This document shows, in pieces, positions 1 to 8,090 of a stretch of DNA of 64,000 nucleotides. This DNA is from Akkermansia muciniphila. Its GTDB lineage: Bacteria > Verrucomicrobiota > Verrucomicrobiia > Limisphaerales > BJHT01. The stretch spans positions 1 through 64,000 of the forward strand of contig CAMAUZ010000014.1 in the NCBI GenBank assembly GCA_945861535.1. The letters run 5' to 3'. A program made the position numbers and the translations under genes. The notes under the pieces are model-generated. The model saw nothing but the letters and a program-made list of their open reading frames with translations. It had not been told where the DNA came from and searched no databases. Position 1 is the stretch's first letter. Each line of letters opens with the position of its first letter.

Positions 1-416
1 ATAGGGTGATGGCGGGGCGAATGTTGGGGGGGATTCTGCGCAAACACCAGGAAAGTCGCGCGAAATGATTCCACATTCGCACCCGCAGAGAGCCGCCGAG
101 ACCAATGTTTACAGGCCGATGAATCCATGTCGGCCCGTCACTAACTAGCCTTCTCAGACAAGAAAAAATTGGACTTAACCGCAATTCGGTGTGTCGGCGA
201 GGGCGGCGGTGGGAGTGCGCCAATGCGGTCAACCGGTTGGGTGGTGCCGGAAGATTTGGCGGACCGCGGCGCGAACGTGGGAACTTGCGGGCGGGCGGGC
301 CACGCTCGGGCGCGGTGGCGGCCCTTGGCGGGCACCGTTGGAATGCGCCTGCCTACGCCTCGGCGGGCATTTTGCGCTTTCCAAGGCGAAACCACAGCCC
401 CTAACTGCGCGCCGCT
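1..416. other. gene-free left edge
   Basis: No reading frame here has a recognisable domain, signal peptide or credible start. The open frames in this stretch are typical of GC-rich DNA and read into the next gene out of frame. I see no tRNA, terminator hairpin or member of the repeat families found elsewhere in the window. It may hold the promoter of the gene starting at 417, but I cannot point to one. Confidence 0.4.
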
Positions 417-1244
417 ATGACCGAACGCACCGCCCCAAAAATTTCCAAATGGCCGTTTTTCCTCGCCGACCTGCTGCTGCTCGGAGCCGCGGTGGCCTTG
501 GTCGAAATCTGCCGCCGCCCGTTCGGTTTGTGGGAAAGTGTCGCGTTCGCGGCCTGCGTCGCGCTGGCGGGTTGGTTCGGCATCTGGCCGTTTCTGCGCG
601 ATCACGATGCGGCGTTGCGCTTTGCAGAATCGGATTCGCTCAACGAAACCGCCGCCAAAATCCAGCAGCTCGAGACGGTCGCCAAACAGATCACCACCGC
701 GACGTCGCACTGGCAGAGCGCGCTGGATCAATCGCAGAAGACCGTGGCCACGGCGGACACCATCGCCGCGCGCATGGCGGCGCAGGAGAAGGAGTTCATG
801 GAGTTCATGCAGCGCGCCAACGACAGCGAAAAAGCCACGTTGCGGCTCGAGGTGGACAAGCTGCGCCGCTCGGAAAGCGAGTGGCTCCAGGTGCTGGTCC
901 GCATGCTCGATCACACCTACGCGCTGTATCGGGCGTCGGTGAATTCCGGGCAGCCGCAACTGGTGCAGCAGCTCGGCAATTTCCAGTTCGCCCTGCGCGA
1001 CGCCGCCCGGCGCGTCGGTCTCACGCCTTTCGTGCCGGCCGTCGCCGAGCCGTTCGATGCCAAGGTGCATCATCTGGAAGATGAAAAGGCCACGGCTCCG
1101 GCGCAGGGTCGCATCGCGGAGACCGTCGCCACGGGCTACACCTATCAAGGGCAACTGCTGCGCCCCGCGCTCGTGACCTTGCAGACACCCGCCGCCGAGG
1201 CCGAGGCGGCTCCGGCGAATCCTGTCGCGGGCCAACTGCTATGA
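417..1244 (+). CDS. membrane-anchored coiled-coil protein, function unknown
   Basis: I do not recognise this 275-residue protein. Two hydrophobic helices lie near the N terminus (about residues 14-31 and 39-60). A long charged, Gln/Glu/Lys/Ala-rich stretch follows (about 70-165) and looks like coiled coil. A less ordered Ala/Pro-rich tail ends the protein. No catalytic motif is visible. The arrangement suggests a cytoplasmic rod hung from a two-helix membrane hairpin, so a scaffolding or envelope role is possible, but that is inference. The ATG at 417 gives a compact N terminus directly before the first helix. A long open frame on the other strand is a shadow of the GC-rich codon pattern. Confidence 0.7.
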   Translation: MTERTAPKISKWPFFLADLLLLGAAVALVEICRRPFGLWESVAFAACVALAGWFGIWPFLRDHDAALRFAESDSLNETAAKIQQLETVAKQITTATSHWQSALDQSQKTVATADTIAARMAAQEKEFMEFMQRANDSEKATLRLEVDKLRRSESEWLQVLVRMLDHTYALYRASVNSGQPQLVQQLGNFQFALRDAARRVGLTPFVPAVAEPFDAKVHHLEDEKATAPAQGRIAETVATGYTYQGQLLRPALVTLQTPAAEAEAAPANPVAGQLL

Positions 1245-1301
1245 GCCGTGTCTTGGCAGTGGAAACCGCTGAGAGAACCCCAGCGGCACGATGAACACCG
1301 G

Positions 1302-1450
1302 GCGGCGAAGCCGCAGCCCAAGGAGCGCGGCTGTGTCCGCCTAGGACCAGCCGCAGCGGCCCCGACTCCTCGCCGGCACCCGTTGGAATCAGAGGCGTCC
1401 CTTGCGGCCAACCTGCTGCGGCTGGTGCTCCGCGCACACAGCCGCGCTCA
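1302..1450. repeat. inverted-repeat element, family G (copy 1)
   Basis: The arms GAGCGCGGCTGTGTCCGC (1323-1340) and GCGCACACAGCCGCGCTC (1432-1449) are largely complementary, and inner segments with AGCCGCAGC and GCTGCGGCT also pair. Close copies lie at 39765-39892 and, more degenerate, at 26510-26634. It occupies most of the gap between the coiled-coil gene and the ThuA gene. At 1289-1299 it is preceded by ACGATGAACAC, the motif of another family (F), as it also is at 39.7 kb. I see no gene in the gap. Confidence 0.75.
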
Positions 1451-1568
1451 CACGATGCCCCGGCGTGAACAGCTCTTTCTTTCCCGCCGTCTGCGCTCCC
1501 CGACCGGCCCGGACGACTGCGGTGTCCGGGCGCGGTCATCGTGTCATCCGTCCCTTGCCCAAGATATT

Positions 1569-2672
1569 ATGAAACAACGCTGGTTTGTTCCTTTCGCCAA
1601 AACCTTATCCCTGTTGGTCGCGCTCGCCGTGACCGCCGCGACCGCCACGGCCGCGCCCAAGCGCATCCTCGTCATCACCCAGTCCAAGGGTTTCAAGCAC
1701 GGCGTCGTCTCGCGGCCGGCGCCGGACCAGCTCTGTCTTGTTGAGAAGACCGTCCAGGAAATCGGCGCCAAGTCCGGCGTGTTCGAGGTGGAGCTGTCGC
1801 AGGACGCCATCGCCGCGCTCACCAAGGAGAATCTCGCCAAGTTCGACGCCCTCTTCTTTTACACCACCGGCTCGCTCCTGCCCGCCGGCGAACCGCGCGA
1901 GGCGCTGCTCGATTTCGTGCGGCAGGGCAAGGGCTTCATCGGCACGCACAGCGCGACGGACACGTTCAAGGACTTCAAGGGCTACACCAGCTTCATCAAC
2001 GGGAGCTTCGCCGGGCATCCGTGGGGCAGCGGTACCACCTGCACGTTCAACAATCACGAGCCGTCGCATCCCATCGTGAAAATGTTCGACGCCGAGTTTC
2101 AGTGGAAGGACGAGATCTACCAATACAGCGACTACGACATGAAATCCGTGCGCGTCCTTTACAGCCTGAACATGGCGAAGACGAGTCCCAAGATGCCCTA
2201 CCTCGTGCCCGTCTGCTGGGTCCGTGAATTCGGCCAGGGCCGCCTCTTCTACACGAACCTCGGTCACAACGAAGCCACCTGGAAGGACGCCAAATATCAG
2301 GAACATCTGCTCGCCGGCATTCGTTGGGCGCTCAAGCTCATCGAAGGTCCGGCCACGCCGAATCCCGAAGTTCAGCAGGTCGAACACAACAAATCCATCG
2401 TCGCCTTCGCGGCCAACGTCGCGGGCAAGGACGCCACGCCTTACCTCGCCAAAGCCGCCGCCAATCCTGCGTGGCTCACCGAAGTCACCGCCGCCGCGAG
2501 CGCCGCGGGCAAGGCCCAGAGCGCCGTCAACGGCGTGCGCGATCCCGATCCCAAGAAGACCAAGCCCGAGGAACTCGAAGCCGCCCGCGCCGCCGCCAAA
2601 GCCAAGCGCGCCGAGCTGCAGGGCAAACTCGAGGAACAGAAGAAGCTGCTCGTGGCGGCGTTGGAGAAATAG
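1569..2672 (+). CDS. secreted ThuA-domain protein
   Basis: This is a 367-residue protein with a signal peptide (about residues 1-29, cleaved after an Ala-rich segment) and a ThuA-like domain of the class I glutamine amidotransferase fold (about 30-260). Family features visible are KRILVITQSKGFKH at the start of the domain, the GKGFIGTHSATD turn, HPIVKMF, and the GRLFYTNLGHNEATW segment near its end. ThuA proteins occur widely in Verrucomicrobiota and Planctomycetota, often near sugar oxidation genes; the reaction is not established. The last 90 residues are an Ala/Lys/Glu-rich helical extension not typical of the family. The ATG at 1569 was chosen because it begins the signal peptide; an upstream in-frame extension would run through a repeat element. 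Confidence 0.88.
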   Translation: MKQRWFVPFAKTLSLLVALAVTAATATAAPKRILVITQSKGFKHGVVSRPAPDQLCLVEKTVQEIGAKSGVFEVELSQDAIAALTKENLAKFDALFFYTTGSLLPAGEPREALLDFVRQGKGFIGTHSATDTFKDFKGYTSFINGSFAGHPWGSGTTCTFNNHEPSHPIVKMFDAEFQWKDEIYQYSDYDMKSVRVLYSLNMAKTSPKMPYLVPVCWVREFGQGRLFYTNLGHNEATWKDAKYQEHLLAGIRWALKLIEGPATPNPEVQQVEHNKSIVAFAANVAGKDATPYLAKAAANPAWLTEVTAAASAAGKAQSAVNGVRDPDPKKTKPEELEAARAAAKAKRAELQGKLEEQKKLLVAALEK

Positions 2673-2694
2673 TTCACACTTGCTGTCAGTTCAC

Positions 2695-2726
2695 GGCCGC
2701 CGGAGCGAATCCGGCGGCCTTTTTTT
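2695..2726 (+). terminator. intrinsic terminator after the ThuA gene
   Basis: GGCCGCCGGA (2695-2704) and TCCGGCGGCC (2710-2719) form a perfect 10-bp stem with a five-base loop, followed by seven T. It lies 23 bases after the stop of the ThuA gene. Confidence 0.93.
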
Positions 2727-2872
2727 GTGGCTGGGCGGTGGGGGGCGGAGTTCGGAACGCCGAGGGAATTGGGAAACCACGGATGGACGCGGATGAAAAC
2801 AGGGCGGGTACCGCGGCGACAGTTGGAACGCAGATTTTGGCGTGTGGTGATCTTGGAAACGGCCGAAGCGGT

Positions 2873-3011
2873 GAACCACGAAAGGCACGAAAGGCACGAA
2901 AACAAAGGGCCGAATTGCGGTTGGCCGATACCGATTTACCTCACCGGCCGGAAGACAACACCCGGTTCCGCAGGACCTTCTCCTTTCGTGTTTTTCGTGT
3001 CTTTCGTGGTT
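2873..3011. repeat. inverted-repeat element, family F (CACGAAAGG type)
   Basis: The left arm at 2873-2902 is a threefold run of CACGAAA-like words. The right arm at 2983-3011 is its inverse (TTTCGTG words). Just outside, at 2774-2805, lies a CCACGGATGGACGCGGATG word seen again near 45.06 kb. The rest of the gap 2673-3176 holds the terminator above and a short GCGTGCGTGCGT run near 3043-3061. No gene is visible in it. Confidence 0.75.
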
Positions 3012-3176
3012 CCATCGGCTTCCTCGCCGATCCAACCGCCCCGTGCGTGCGTGCGTGCGTCGCTGCGGCCCCGGGGACGGCCGCATTCCGCAGGGGCTGT
3101 GCGTGCGAGCACGGCTGCGGGAATCCGGTTGGCGTTCGGCGACGTGGCGACTAACCTCCGGCAGCTCGGCATTCCG

Positions 3177-4007
3177 ATGAAACTCGCATCCACCTTCCCA
3201 TCGCCCTGGCGCGGCGTCGCGCTCGGGGCTTTCCTCTGCGCGCTGCTGCTGCCGTTGCCGGCGGCGCGCGCGCAATTTCAGGCGCCGGGAATCAGCACGG
3301 GCTTGCTGCGGGTGTTCGCGGAGTTCAAGGGCTTCGCGTCGCAGGGCGAGCTGCGGATGCTGGATGACGCGGGCGTCGAGACGATGAGTTTCGCGGTGCA
3401 TCTCGGCCACGAGCCGGGGAAGTTGCGGCTGGATTTTGATCTCGCGCAGGTGAAGGGCGGGCTGCTGCCGGAGTTCGCGATCGAGAGCCTGTCGCGCGTG
3501 GGCTTGAACCGCGTGGCGACCGTGCTCGATGCGGAAAAGAAAACCATCCTGATGCTTTATCCGCTCGCCCGCGCTTACACGGAGATGGCAATGCCGAAGG
3601 AGGAAGTCGTCGCGGCGCAGCGCAAGTACACCAGCACCCGCCAGGAGGCCGGCCGCGAAACCATCGACGGCCATGCGTGCGTGAAGACGGCGGTGACGTT
3701 CACCGATGATGCCGGGCAGAAGAGTGCGGCGACCTATTGGTTGACGCCGGATTTTCCGGGCCTGCCCGCGCAGGTCGAGACGCGGGACAAACAGGGCACG
3801 CTGCAACTCCGTTTCAAATGGGTGCGCGCGGTGACCACGGGTGCCAAACGTTTCGCCGTGCCGGCCGGCTACACGAAGCACGCGAGCAGCACCGCGCTTG
3901 TGAAAGCCGTCGTCGATCAGGCTGTCGCTGCGGAGGCGAAGGACGCGGCGGAAAATCCCGAGAAACCGGAGAAGCCCGGGAAGGCCGGCCAACCGGACAA
4001 GAAATAG
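3177..4007 (+). CDS. secreted protein, LolA/DUF4412-like, first of a tandem pair
   Basis: A 276-residue exported protein. Residues 1-35 form a signal peptide ending in AARAQ. The remainder is beta-rich, with a dipeptide-level resemblance to proteins of the LolA/DUF4412 type: a first half describing an extracellular or periplasmic sheet (FKGFASQGELRM), a conserved ETIDGHACVK segment around residue 161, and a C-terminal LQLRFKWVRAV strand. The same REtIDGHpCVK segment occurs in the next gene, so the two are paralogues. The tail is rich in Glu, Lys and Pro. The family link is tentative and the ligand is unknown. The start at 3177 is fixed by the signal peptide. Confidence 0.75.
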   Translation: MKLASTFPSPWRGVALGAFLCALLLPLPAARAQFQAPGISTGLLRVFAEFKGFASQGELRMLDDAGVETMSFAVHLGHEPGKLRLDFDLAQVKGGLLPEFAIESLSRVGLNRVATVLDAEKKTILMLYPLARAYTEMAMPKEEVVAAQRKYTSTRQEAGRETIDGHACVKTAVTFTDDAGQKSAATYWLTPDFPGLPAQVETRDKQGTLQLRFKWVRAVTTGAKRFAVPAGYTKHASSTALVKAVVDQAVAAEAKDAAENPEKPEKPGKAGQPDKK

Positions 4008-4073
4008 CAACCGGCCGCGTCGCGCGCGCACGCCGCACCGCCGCCACCAACTTCGCCACCACTCAAACGCACC

Positions 4074-4883
4074 ATGATCTGCTCATTACTAAACTTCACC
4101 GCCCGACCCCGCTGGTCGCGCCGCTGGTTCGCGGCGCTGGGCGTTGCGTGCTTCCTCGTCGCCGGGCCGGTCCGCGCGCAACTGCTGCCCGAGGGGCTTG
4201 CGGAGCGCGTGCCGTTTTTCGCGGCGGCGCTGACGCCGCTGCTGAGCGAGCCGCGGCCGTTCAGTGCGCGGGCGCAGTGGGTTTTCTTCGCGGATTCCCC
4301 CGAGGACCGGACCGCGGTGGGGATGACGCTCGCGATGTCCGCCGGGCAGATGCGGTGGGATTTGAACCTCGAGGATTCGCCGCGTGAGCAGTTCCTGCCG
4401 GGTGCGCTGGCCGCGCTCAAGGGGATGAAAATGGAGCGCATCGCCCTGTATTTGCAGCCCCATCGCGCGGTACAGGTGGCGTTCCCCGGCGCGGAATCCG
4501 TGGTCGTGATCCCGCTGCCGAAAGAGCAACGCGTGGTGGAGAAGGCCGGCGAGCAGGCCGCCAATCTCGAGCAGACTGCCGTGGCGCGGGAGACGATCGA
4601 CGGGCATCCGTGCGTGAAATACCGGCTGAAAGTGGCGATGAGCAAGACGACCACCGAGTCGGCGTTTGTGTGGCGCGCGACGGACCTGGAGAATTTCCCG
4701 TTGCGTCTGCAAATCCAATTCGGGAGCGAGAGTCATGTGTTGCAGTTCAAGAACCCGAGCTTTGCCAAGCTCGCTGACGGTCACCTCACGCCGCCGCCGA
4801 AATTCAAGCGCTACGCCGATCTCGATACGCTGCTGCAATCGGCCTTGCTGCGCGGGCTGGGTCTGGGTGCGCCGGAAAAATGA
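4074..4883 (+). CDS. secreted protein, paralogue of the preceding gene
   Basis: This is a 269-residue exported protein starting 66 bases after the previous stop and probably cotranscribed with it. The signal peptide ends near residue 36 (GPVRAQ). The motif RETIDGHPCVKYRLKV near residue 176 matches the ETIDGHACVK segment of its neighbour, and both have the same order of strands around it. The FPLRLQIQF strand near the C terminus corresponds to LQLRFKW in the neighbour. This points to an old tandem duplication with strong divergence. No catalytic residues are visible. A periplasmic lipid- or ligand-carrier role like that of LolA is possible but unproven. Confidence 0.75.
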   Translation: MICSLLNFTARPRWSRRWFAALGVACFLVAGPVRAQLLPEGLAERVPFFAAALTPLLSEPRPFSARAQWVFFADSPEDRTAVGMTLAMSAGQMRWDLNLEDSPREQFLPGALAALKGMKMERIALYLQPHRAVQVAFPGAESVVVIPLPKEQRVVEKAGEQAANLEQTAVARETIDGHPCVKYRLKVAMSKTTTESAFVWRATDLENFPLRLQIQFGSESHVLQFKNPSFAKLADGHLTPPPKFKRYADLDTLLQSALLRGLGLGAPEK

Positions 4884-4964
4884 GAACCGGCTGAGGGAGC
4901 CGCAATCCGGTGCTTTGCCGAGCGGGCGATGCGTGATGCGTAACTCCTGACTCCCGCGTCCCCC

Positions 4965-5303
4965 GTGCATCCGCCAGCCAAACTCACGCCGCGCCATCTG
5001 GTGCTGATCGCGCTGGGCGGCGTGGCGCTGGGCGTGGCGGGTTGGTTCACTTACGAACAACTCTCCTGGCGCGAGCTTCCCCGCGAGGGCGGCACGCGCC
5101 GCTGGCAGCGGGGAAAATACCTGCACCTCGACACCAACGGCGACGGGATCGTGGACGAGGAGCAATACCGCTTCGACCGCCCGAATCACGCATTGGTCCG
5201 GCGCGATGTGAATTTCGATGGCAATTTCGATTTGCGCTACGAACTCCAGTCCGGCGTGGCCACCCGCATCGAGAAAATCCACGAGCGCGCGCCCCGGCAT
5301 TGA
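4965..5303 (+). CDS. small membrane-anchored EF-hand-like protein
   Basis: A 112-residue protein with one transmembrane helix (about residues 11-28) followed by a short extracytoplasmic domain. That domain contains DTNGDGIVDEEQY, which has the Asp/Asn spacing of a calcium-binding EF-hand or dockerin loop, and a second partial repeat, DVNFDGNFDLRY. The start is GTG at 4965, 81 bases after the preceding gene. Two DxNxDG repeats suggest calcium binding, but this is inference. Its target is unknown. Confidence 0.65.
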   Translation: MHPPAKLTPRHLVLIALGGVALGVAGWFTYEQLSWRELPREGGTRRWQRGKYLHLDTNGDGIVDEEQYRFDRPNHALVRRDVNFDGNFDLRYELQSGVATRIEKIHERAPRH

Positions 5304-5391
5304 GACCTGAGGCGAACCCGAGCACCGAAACGGCGCAGCATGGGGCCAACGTACCATTGTGCGACTCGGCAAGCGGACGGGCCGAGGTCGG

Positions 5392-5494
5392 GGTACCGCA
5401 GGCGTCCTCGCCTGCGAGTTCGGGCGGCGTCTCGCCGCCCGTACCGACTCGGGGCGAGACGCCCCGCGAACTCGCAGGCGAGACGCCTGCGGTA
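5392..5494. repeat. inverted-repeat element, family B (copy 1)
   Basis: GGTACCGCAGGCGTC (5392-5406) pairs with GACGCCTGCGGTA (5482-5494), with nested shorter hairpins such as GGCGGCGTCTCGCCGCC inside. Copies lie at 29845-29950 and 57452-57557. From 5495 to 5740 I see no gene, only GC-rich sequence without known motifs. Confidence 0.85.
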
Positions 5495-5741
5495 GCGTCC
5501 GTTGGCAGCGAATGGGAGCACGGGCGGTCCCCGCCTGCAGCGGCCCCGCACTCGAGAACGTGCGAGAAACTTCCCACACCCCGGCGCCACGTTGCCGCTG
5601 CGACCGGGGACCGATCGCCCGCCGTTTTTGGAGCTGCTTCGCCGGGCGCGGTTACTGCGGTGCGCCTCCCTCGTCCAGAAAAATTCCGTCCGCGCGTTAA
5701 CCCGCGCCGTGGCCACGGCGTGGATCGGCCGCGACCTCCAC

Positions 5742-5777
5742 GACAACAAAAACCCGCAGGTGCTGGCACCTGCGGGT
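5742..5777 (-). terminator. intrinsic terminator of the ferredoxin gene
   Basis: ACCCGCAGGTG (5752-5762) and CACCTGCGGGT (5767-5777) form an 11-bp stem with a CTGG loop. Read on the minus strand it is followed by TTTTGTTGT, 26 bases past the ferredoxin stop. Confidence 0.85.
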
Positions 5778-5803
5778 GGCGGAAATCAAATGACCGGCGC
5801 GAA

Positions 5804-6040
5804 TCAGGACGGGCCGAAGTCCCCGATGGCTTCGACCGGGCAGCCTTCCTTGGCTTCCTTGCACAACTTTTCTTCCTCTTCGCTCTCCGGCTGCTTGTAA
5901 ACGTAGGAATAACCCCCGTCCTCGTTGCGTTTGAAGTTCTGTGGCGCCGTCTCACGACAGAGGTCGCAGTCGATGCACTGGTTGTCCACGAAGTACTTTC
6001 CGGCAATGTTTTCAGGGTAGGTATTTGCGATGTCGGCCAT
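5804..6040 (-). CDS. single-cluster [4Fe-4S] ferredoxin
   Basis: A 78-residue electron carrier. The cluster-binding pattern is visible as CIDCDLC followed later by a CP pair: the first three Cys lie at about residues 21, 24 and 27 and the fourth in GCPVEAIG at about residue 69. The single cluster and spacing resemble ferredoxins of the Thermotoga/Desulfovibrio single-cluster type. An acidic stretch (ESEEEEK) precedes the last Cys. The ATG at 6040 gives a normal N terminus, MADIANTYPEN; an in-frame extension upstream has no family support. It is divergent from pyruvate kinase with 162 bases between the starts. The redox partner is unknown. Confidence 0.92.
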   Translation of the reverse strand: MADIANTYPENIAGKYFVDNQCIDCDLCRETAPQNFKRNEDGGYSYVYKQPESEEEEKLCKEAKEGCPVEAIGDFGPS

Positions 6041-6202
6041 AAATTTTTGAGTTAAAGCTGCGGATATATGCGGCGCGTGGAATCGAATGGCAAGTCCCAT
6101 TTCACGCGATTCCGGCGCTGAACTGACGGCATGAAATCCATGCCGGATTTGCCGTTTTCATCCGTCCCGCGCGCCCCTATCGTGCGCCGGCCTGAGGGCT
6201 TT

Positions 6203-7609
6203 ATGAGAAAAACCAAAATTATCGCCACACTCGGTCCGGCCACCGGTTCTGCCGAGATGATCGGCAAACTGATCGACGCCGGCATGAACATCGCGCGGCT
6301 CAACATGTCCCACGCGACCCACGACTGGACGCGCCGCGTCATCCGGGACATCCGCCATGCCGCCAAGCAGCGCCATGTGCCCGTCGGCATCCTCATGGAC
6401 ACGCAAGGCCCCGCCATCCGCACCGGCGACCTGGCGGTGCCGCTCGACCTGCAACCGGGGCAGAAGTTCACGCTCACGGTGCGCGGCGAGATCAGCGAGG
6501 AGGAGCATTCCGTGGATGTGAATTATCCCGACTTCGTCAACGACATCGGTGTGGGCGACGTGGTGCTTTTGGACAACGGGCAGATCCACATGAAGGTGCT
6601 CGCCAAGCACGCTAACAAGGTCGATTGCGAAGTCCTCACCCCCGGCCGCCTCGGCAGCCGCCGCCATATCAATCTCCCCGGCGTCAAGGTCAGCCTCCCC
6701 GCGCTCACGGAAAAAGATCTCGCCGACGTGCAGGTCGGTCTCGCGGCGGGCGTGGATTTCATCGCCATGTCGTTCGTCCGCGAGGCCGCCGATGTGCGCC
6801 AGCTCCGCGCCATCATCGAGCGGTCCGCCCATCAACCGCTGATCATCGCCAAGATCGAGGACCAGCTCGCGGTGAAAAATTTCGCCGAGATCAATCTCGA
6901 GGCCGACGGCATCATGATCGCGCGCGGCGATCTCGGCATGGAATGTCCCTACGAGGAACTGCCCATCATCCAGCGCCGCCTGGTCAAGGCCTGCCTGGCC
7001 ACCGGCCGTCCCGTGATCGTCGCCACGCACATGCTCGAGAGCATGATCGAAAACCCGATGCCCACCCGCGCGGAAATCACCGATGTCGCCAACGCCGTCT
7101 TCGAGCAGGCCGACGCCATCATGCTCAGCGGCGAGACCACCGTGGGGAAATATCCGCTGAAATGCGTCGAGGTTTTCGACCGCATCGCCCGCCGCATCGA
7201 GCGCAGCGGCGGCGCGAATTATCAGGAGCGCGCCCAGCTCACCAGCCCGCGCCAGAAGCTGGTGCGCAGCGCCGTCACCATGGCCGATGATCTCAAGGCC
7301 GACGCGATCCTCGTCTTTACCGTGCGCGGTGCGATGGCCCGCCACACGGCCTGGATGCGCCCGCGGCACAGCCCGATCTTCGCCTTCTGCGAACGCTGGG
7401 AAATGGCCGACTCGCTCGCGCTGAACTACGGCGTGACGGCCTCGGTGATCCGCTTCAACCACACCCATCCCGAGCAAACCGTCGAGCACGCGATCCAGCA
7501 CCTGCTCGCGCTCGGGCGCATCCAATCCGGCAACACCGTGGTCGTCATCACTGCCCTCTCTGCCGGCGAACAGGTCGTGGACGCGGTGCAGATGCGGGTG
7601 GTGAACTGA
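6203..7609 (+). CDS. pyk: pyruvate kinase
   Basis: This 468-residue cytoplasmic enzyme transfers phosphate from phosphoenolpyruvate to ADP, the last step of glycolysis. The N-terminal KIIATLGPA strand, RLNMSHA, the MDTQGPAIRTG entry into the B domain, the active-site segment IIAKIEDQLAV, the metal-binding ARGDLGMECP and the signature MLSGETTVGKYP are all present in order. A C-terminal allosteric-type domain of about 120 residues follows. The length is normal for bacterial type I/II enzymes. The ATG at 6203 gives the standard start MRKTKIIATLGP; a frame opening at 6131 has an unrelated 24-residue extension. Confidence 0.97.
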   Translation: MRKTKIIATLGPATGSAEMIGKLIDAGMNIARLNMSHATHDWTRRVIRDIRHAAKQRHVPVGILMDTQGPAIRTGDLAVPLDLQPGQKFTLTVRGEISEEEHSVDVNYPDFVNDIGVGDVVLLDNGQIHMKVLAKHANKVDCEVLTPGRLGSRRHINLPGVKVSLPALTEKDLADVQVGLAAGVDFIAMSFVREAADVRQLRAIIERSAHQPLIIAKIEDQLAVKNFAEINLEADGIMIARGDLGMECPYEELPIIQRRLVKACLATGRPVIVATHMLESMIENPMPTRAEITDVANAVFEQADAIMLSGETTVGKYPLKCVEVFDRIARRIERSGGANYQERAQLTSPRQKLVRSAVTMADDLKADAILVFTVRGAMARHTAWMRPRHSPIFAFCERWEMADSLALNYGVTASVIRFNHTHPEQTVEHAIQHLLALGRIQSGNTVVVITALSAGEQVVDAVQMRVVN

Positions 7610-7631
7610 GCGGAAAGGGGAAGTCGGAGCG

Positions 7632-7744
7632 CGGAGCGCGCCCGTCTCGGGCGCAGCAGGGTGGAGCGTGGCGAGGCGTGTGAAAATTCCCACGGCCCTC
7701 GTGCGTGCGGATGTCGCAGCGGCCGGGGACGGCCGCACTCCGGG
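7632..7744. repeat. inverted-repeat element, family I (copy 1)
   Basis: It begins CGGAGCGCGCCCGTCTCGGG and ends with GGACGGCCGCACTCCG, so the ends pair as CGGAGyGCG/CGCrCTCCG. A near copy in the same orientation lies at 10396-10505, and related words occur near 45171-45261 and 36106-36200. It lies directly after pyruvate kinase. Confidence 0.75.
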
Positions 7745-7804
7745 GCGGCGGCGTACCGGCGCATCTCAGTTTCTTGCACGCGGCTTGGCGTTCGGGCCAG
7801 CCGG

Positions 7805-7938
7805 GTGGGGCAGGCATCCCTGCCTGCCAGTTGGCGGGGCATCCCTGCCCCGTGTTCCCGGTTCCGCGGGGGTGCTCGGCCATGGAAGCGGGCGGCAGGG
7901 ATGCCGCCCGAACTGGCAGGCAAGGATGCCTGCCCCAC
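7805..7938. repeat. inverted-repeat element, family A (copy 1)
   Basis: GTGGGGCAGGCATCCCTGCC on the left mirrors GGCAAGGATGCCTGCCCCAC on the right, and two inner hairpins (GGGGCATCCCTGCCCC, GGCGGCAGGGATGCCGCC) lie between. Copies are at 18505-18642, 22818-22954 and 53645-53781. Together with family I it fills the gap 7610-8090. Confidence 0.88.
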
Positions 7939-8090
7939 CCCGCCCGCGCGCGTGCCGCCGCAGGTTGCCTCGACCACACCACCCGTGCCTGCCGAGTGTT
8001 GCAGGAAACTGAGATGCGCCCGCGGCGTACCGGCGGTTGCGAAATCCTTGGTTTCACCCACCACGCCGCTATTCTCCGGCACCACTATTT

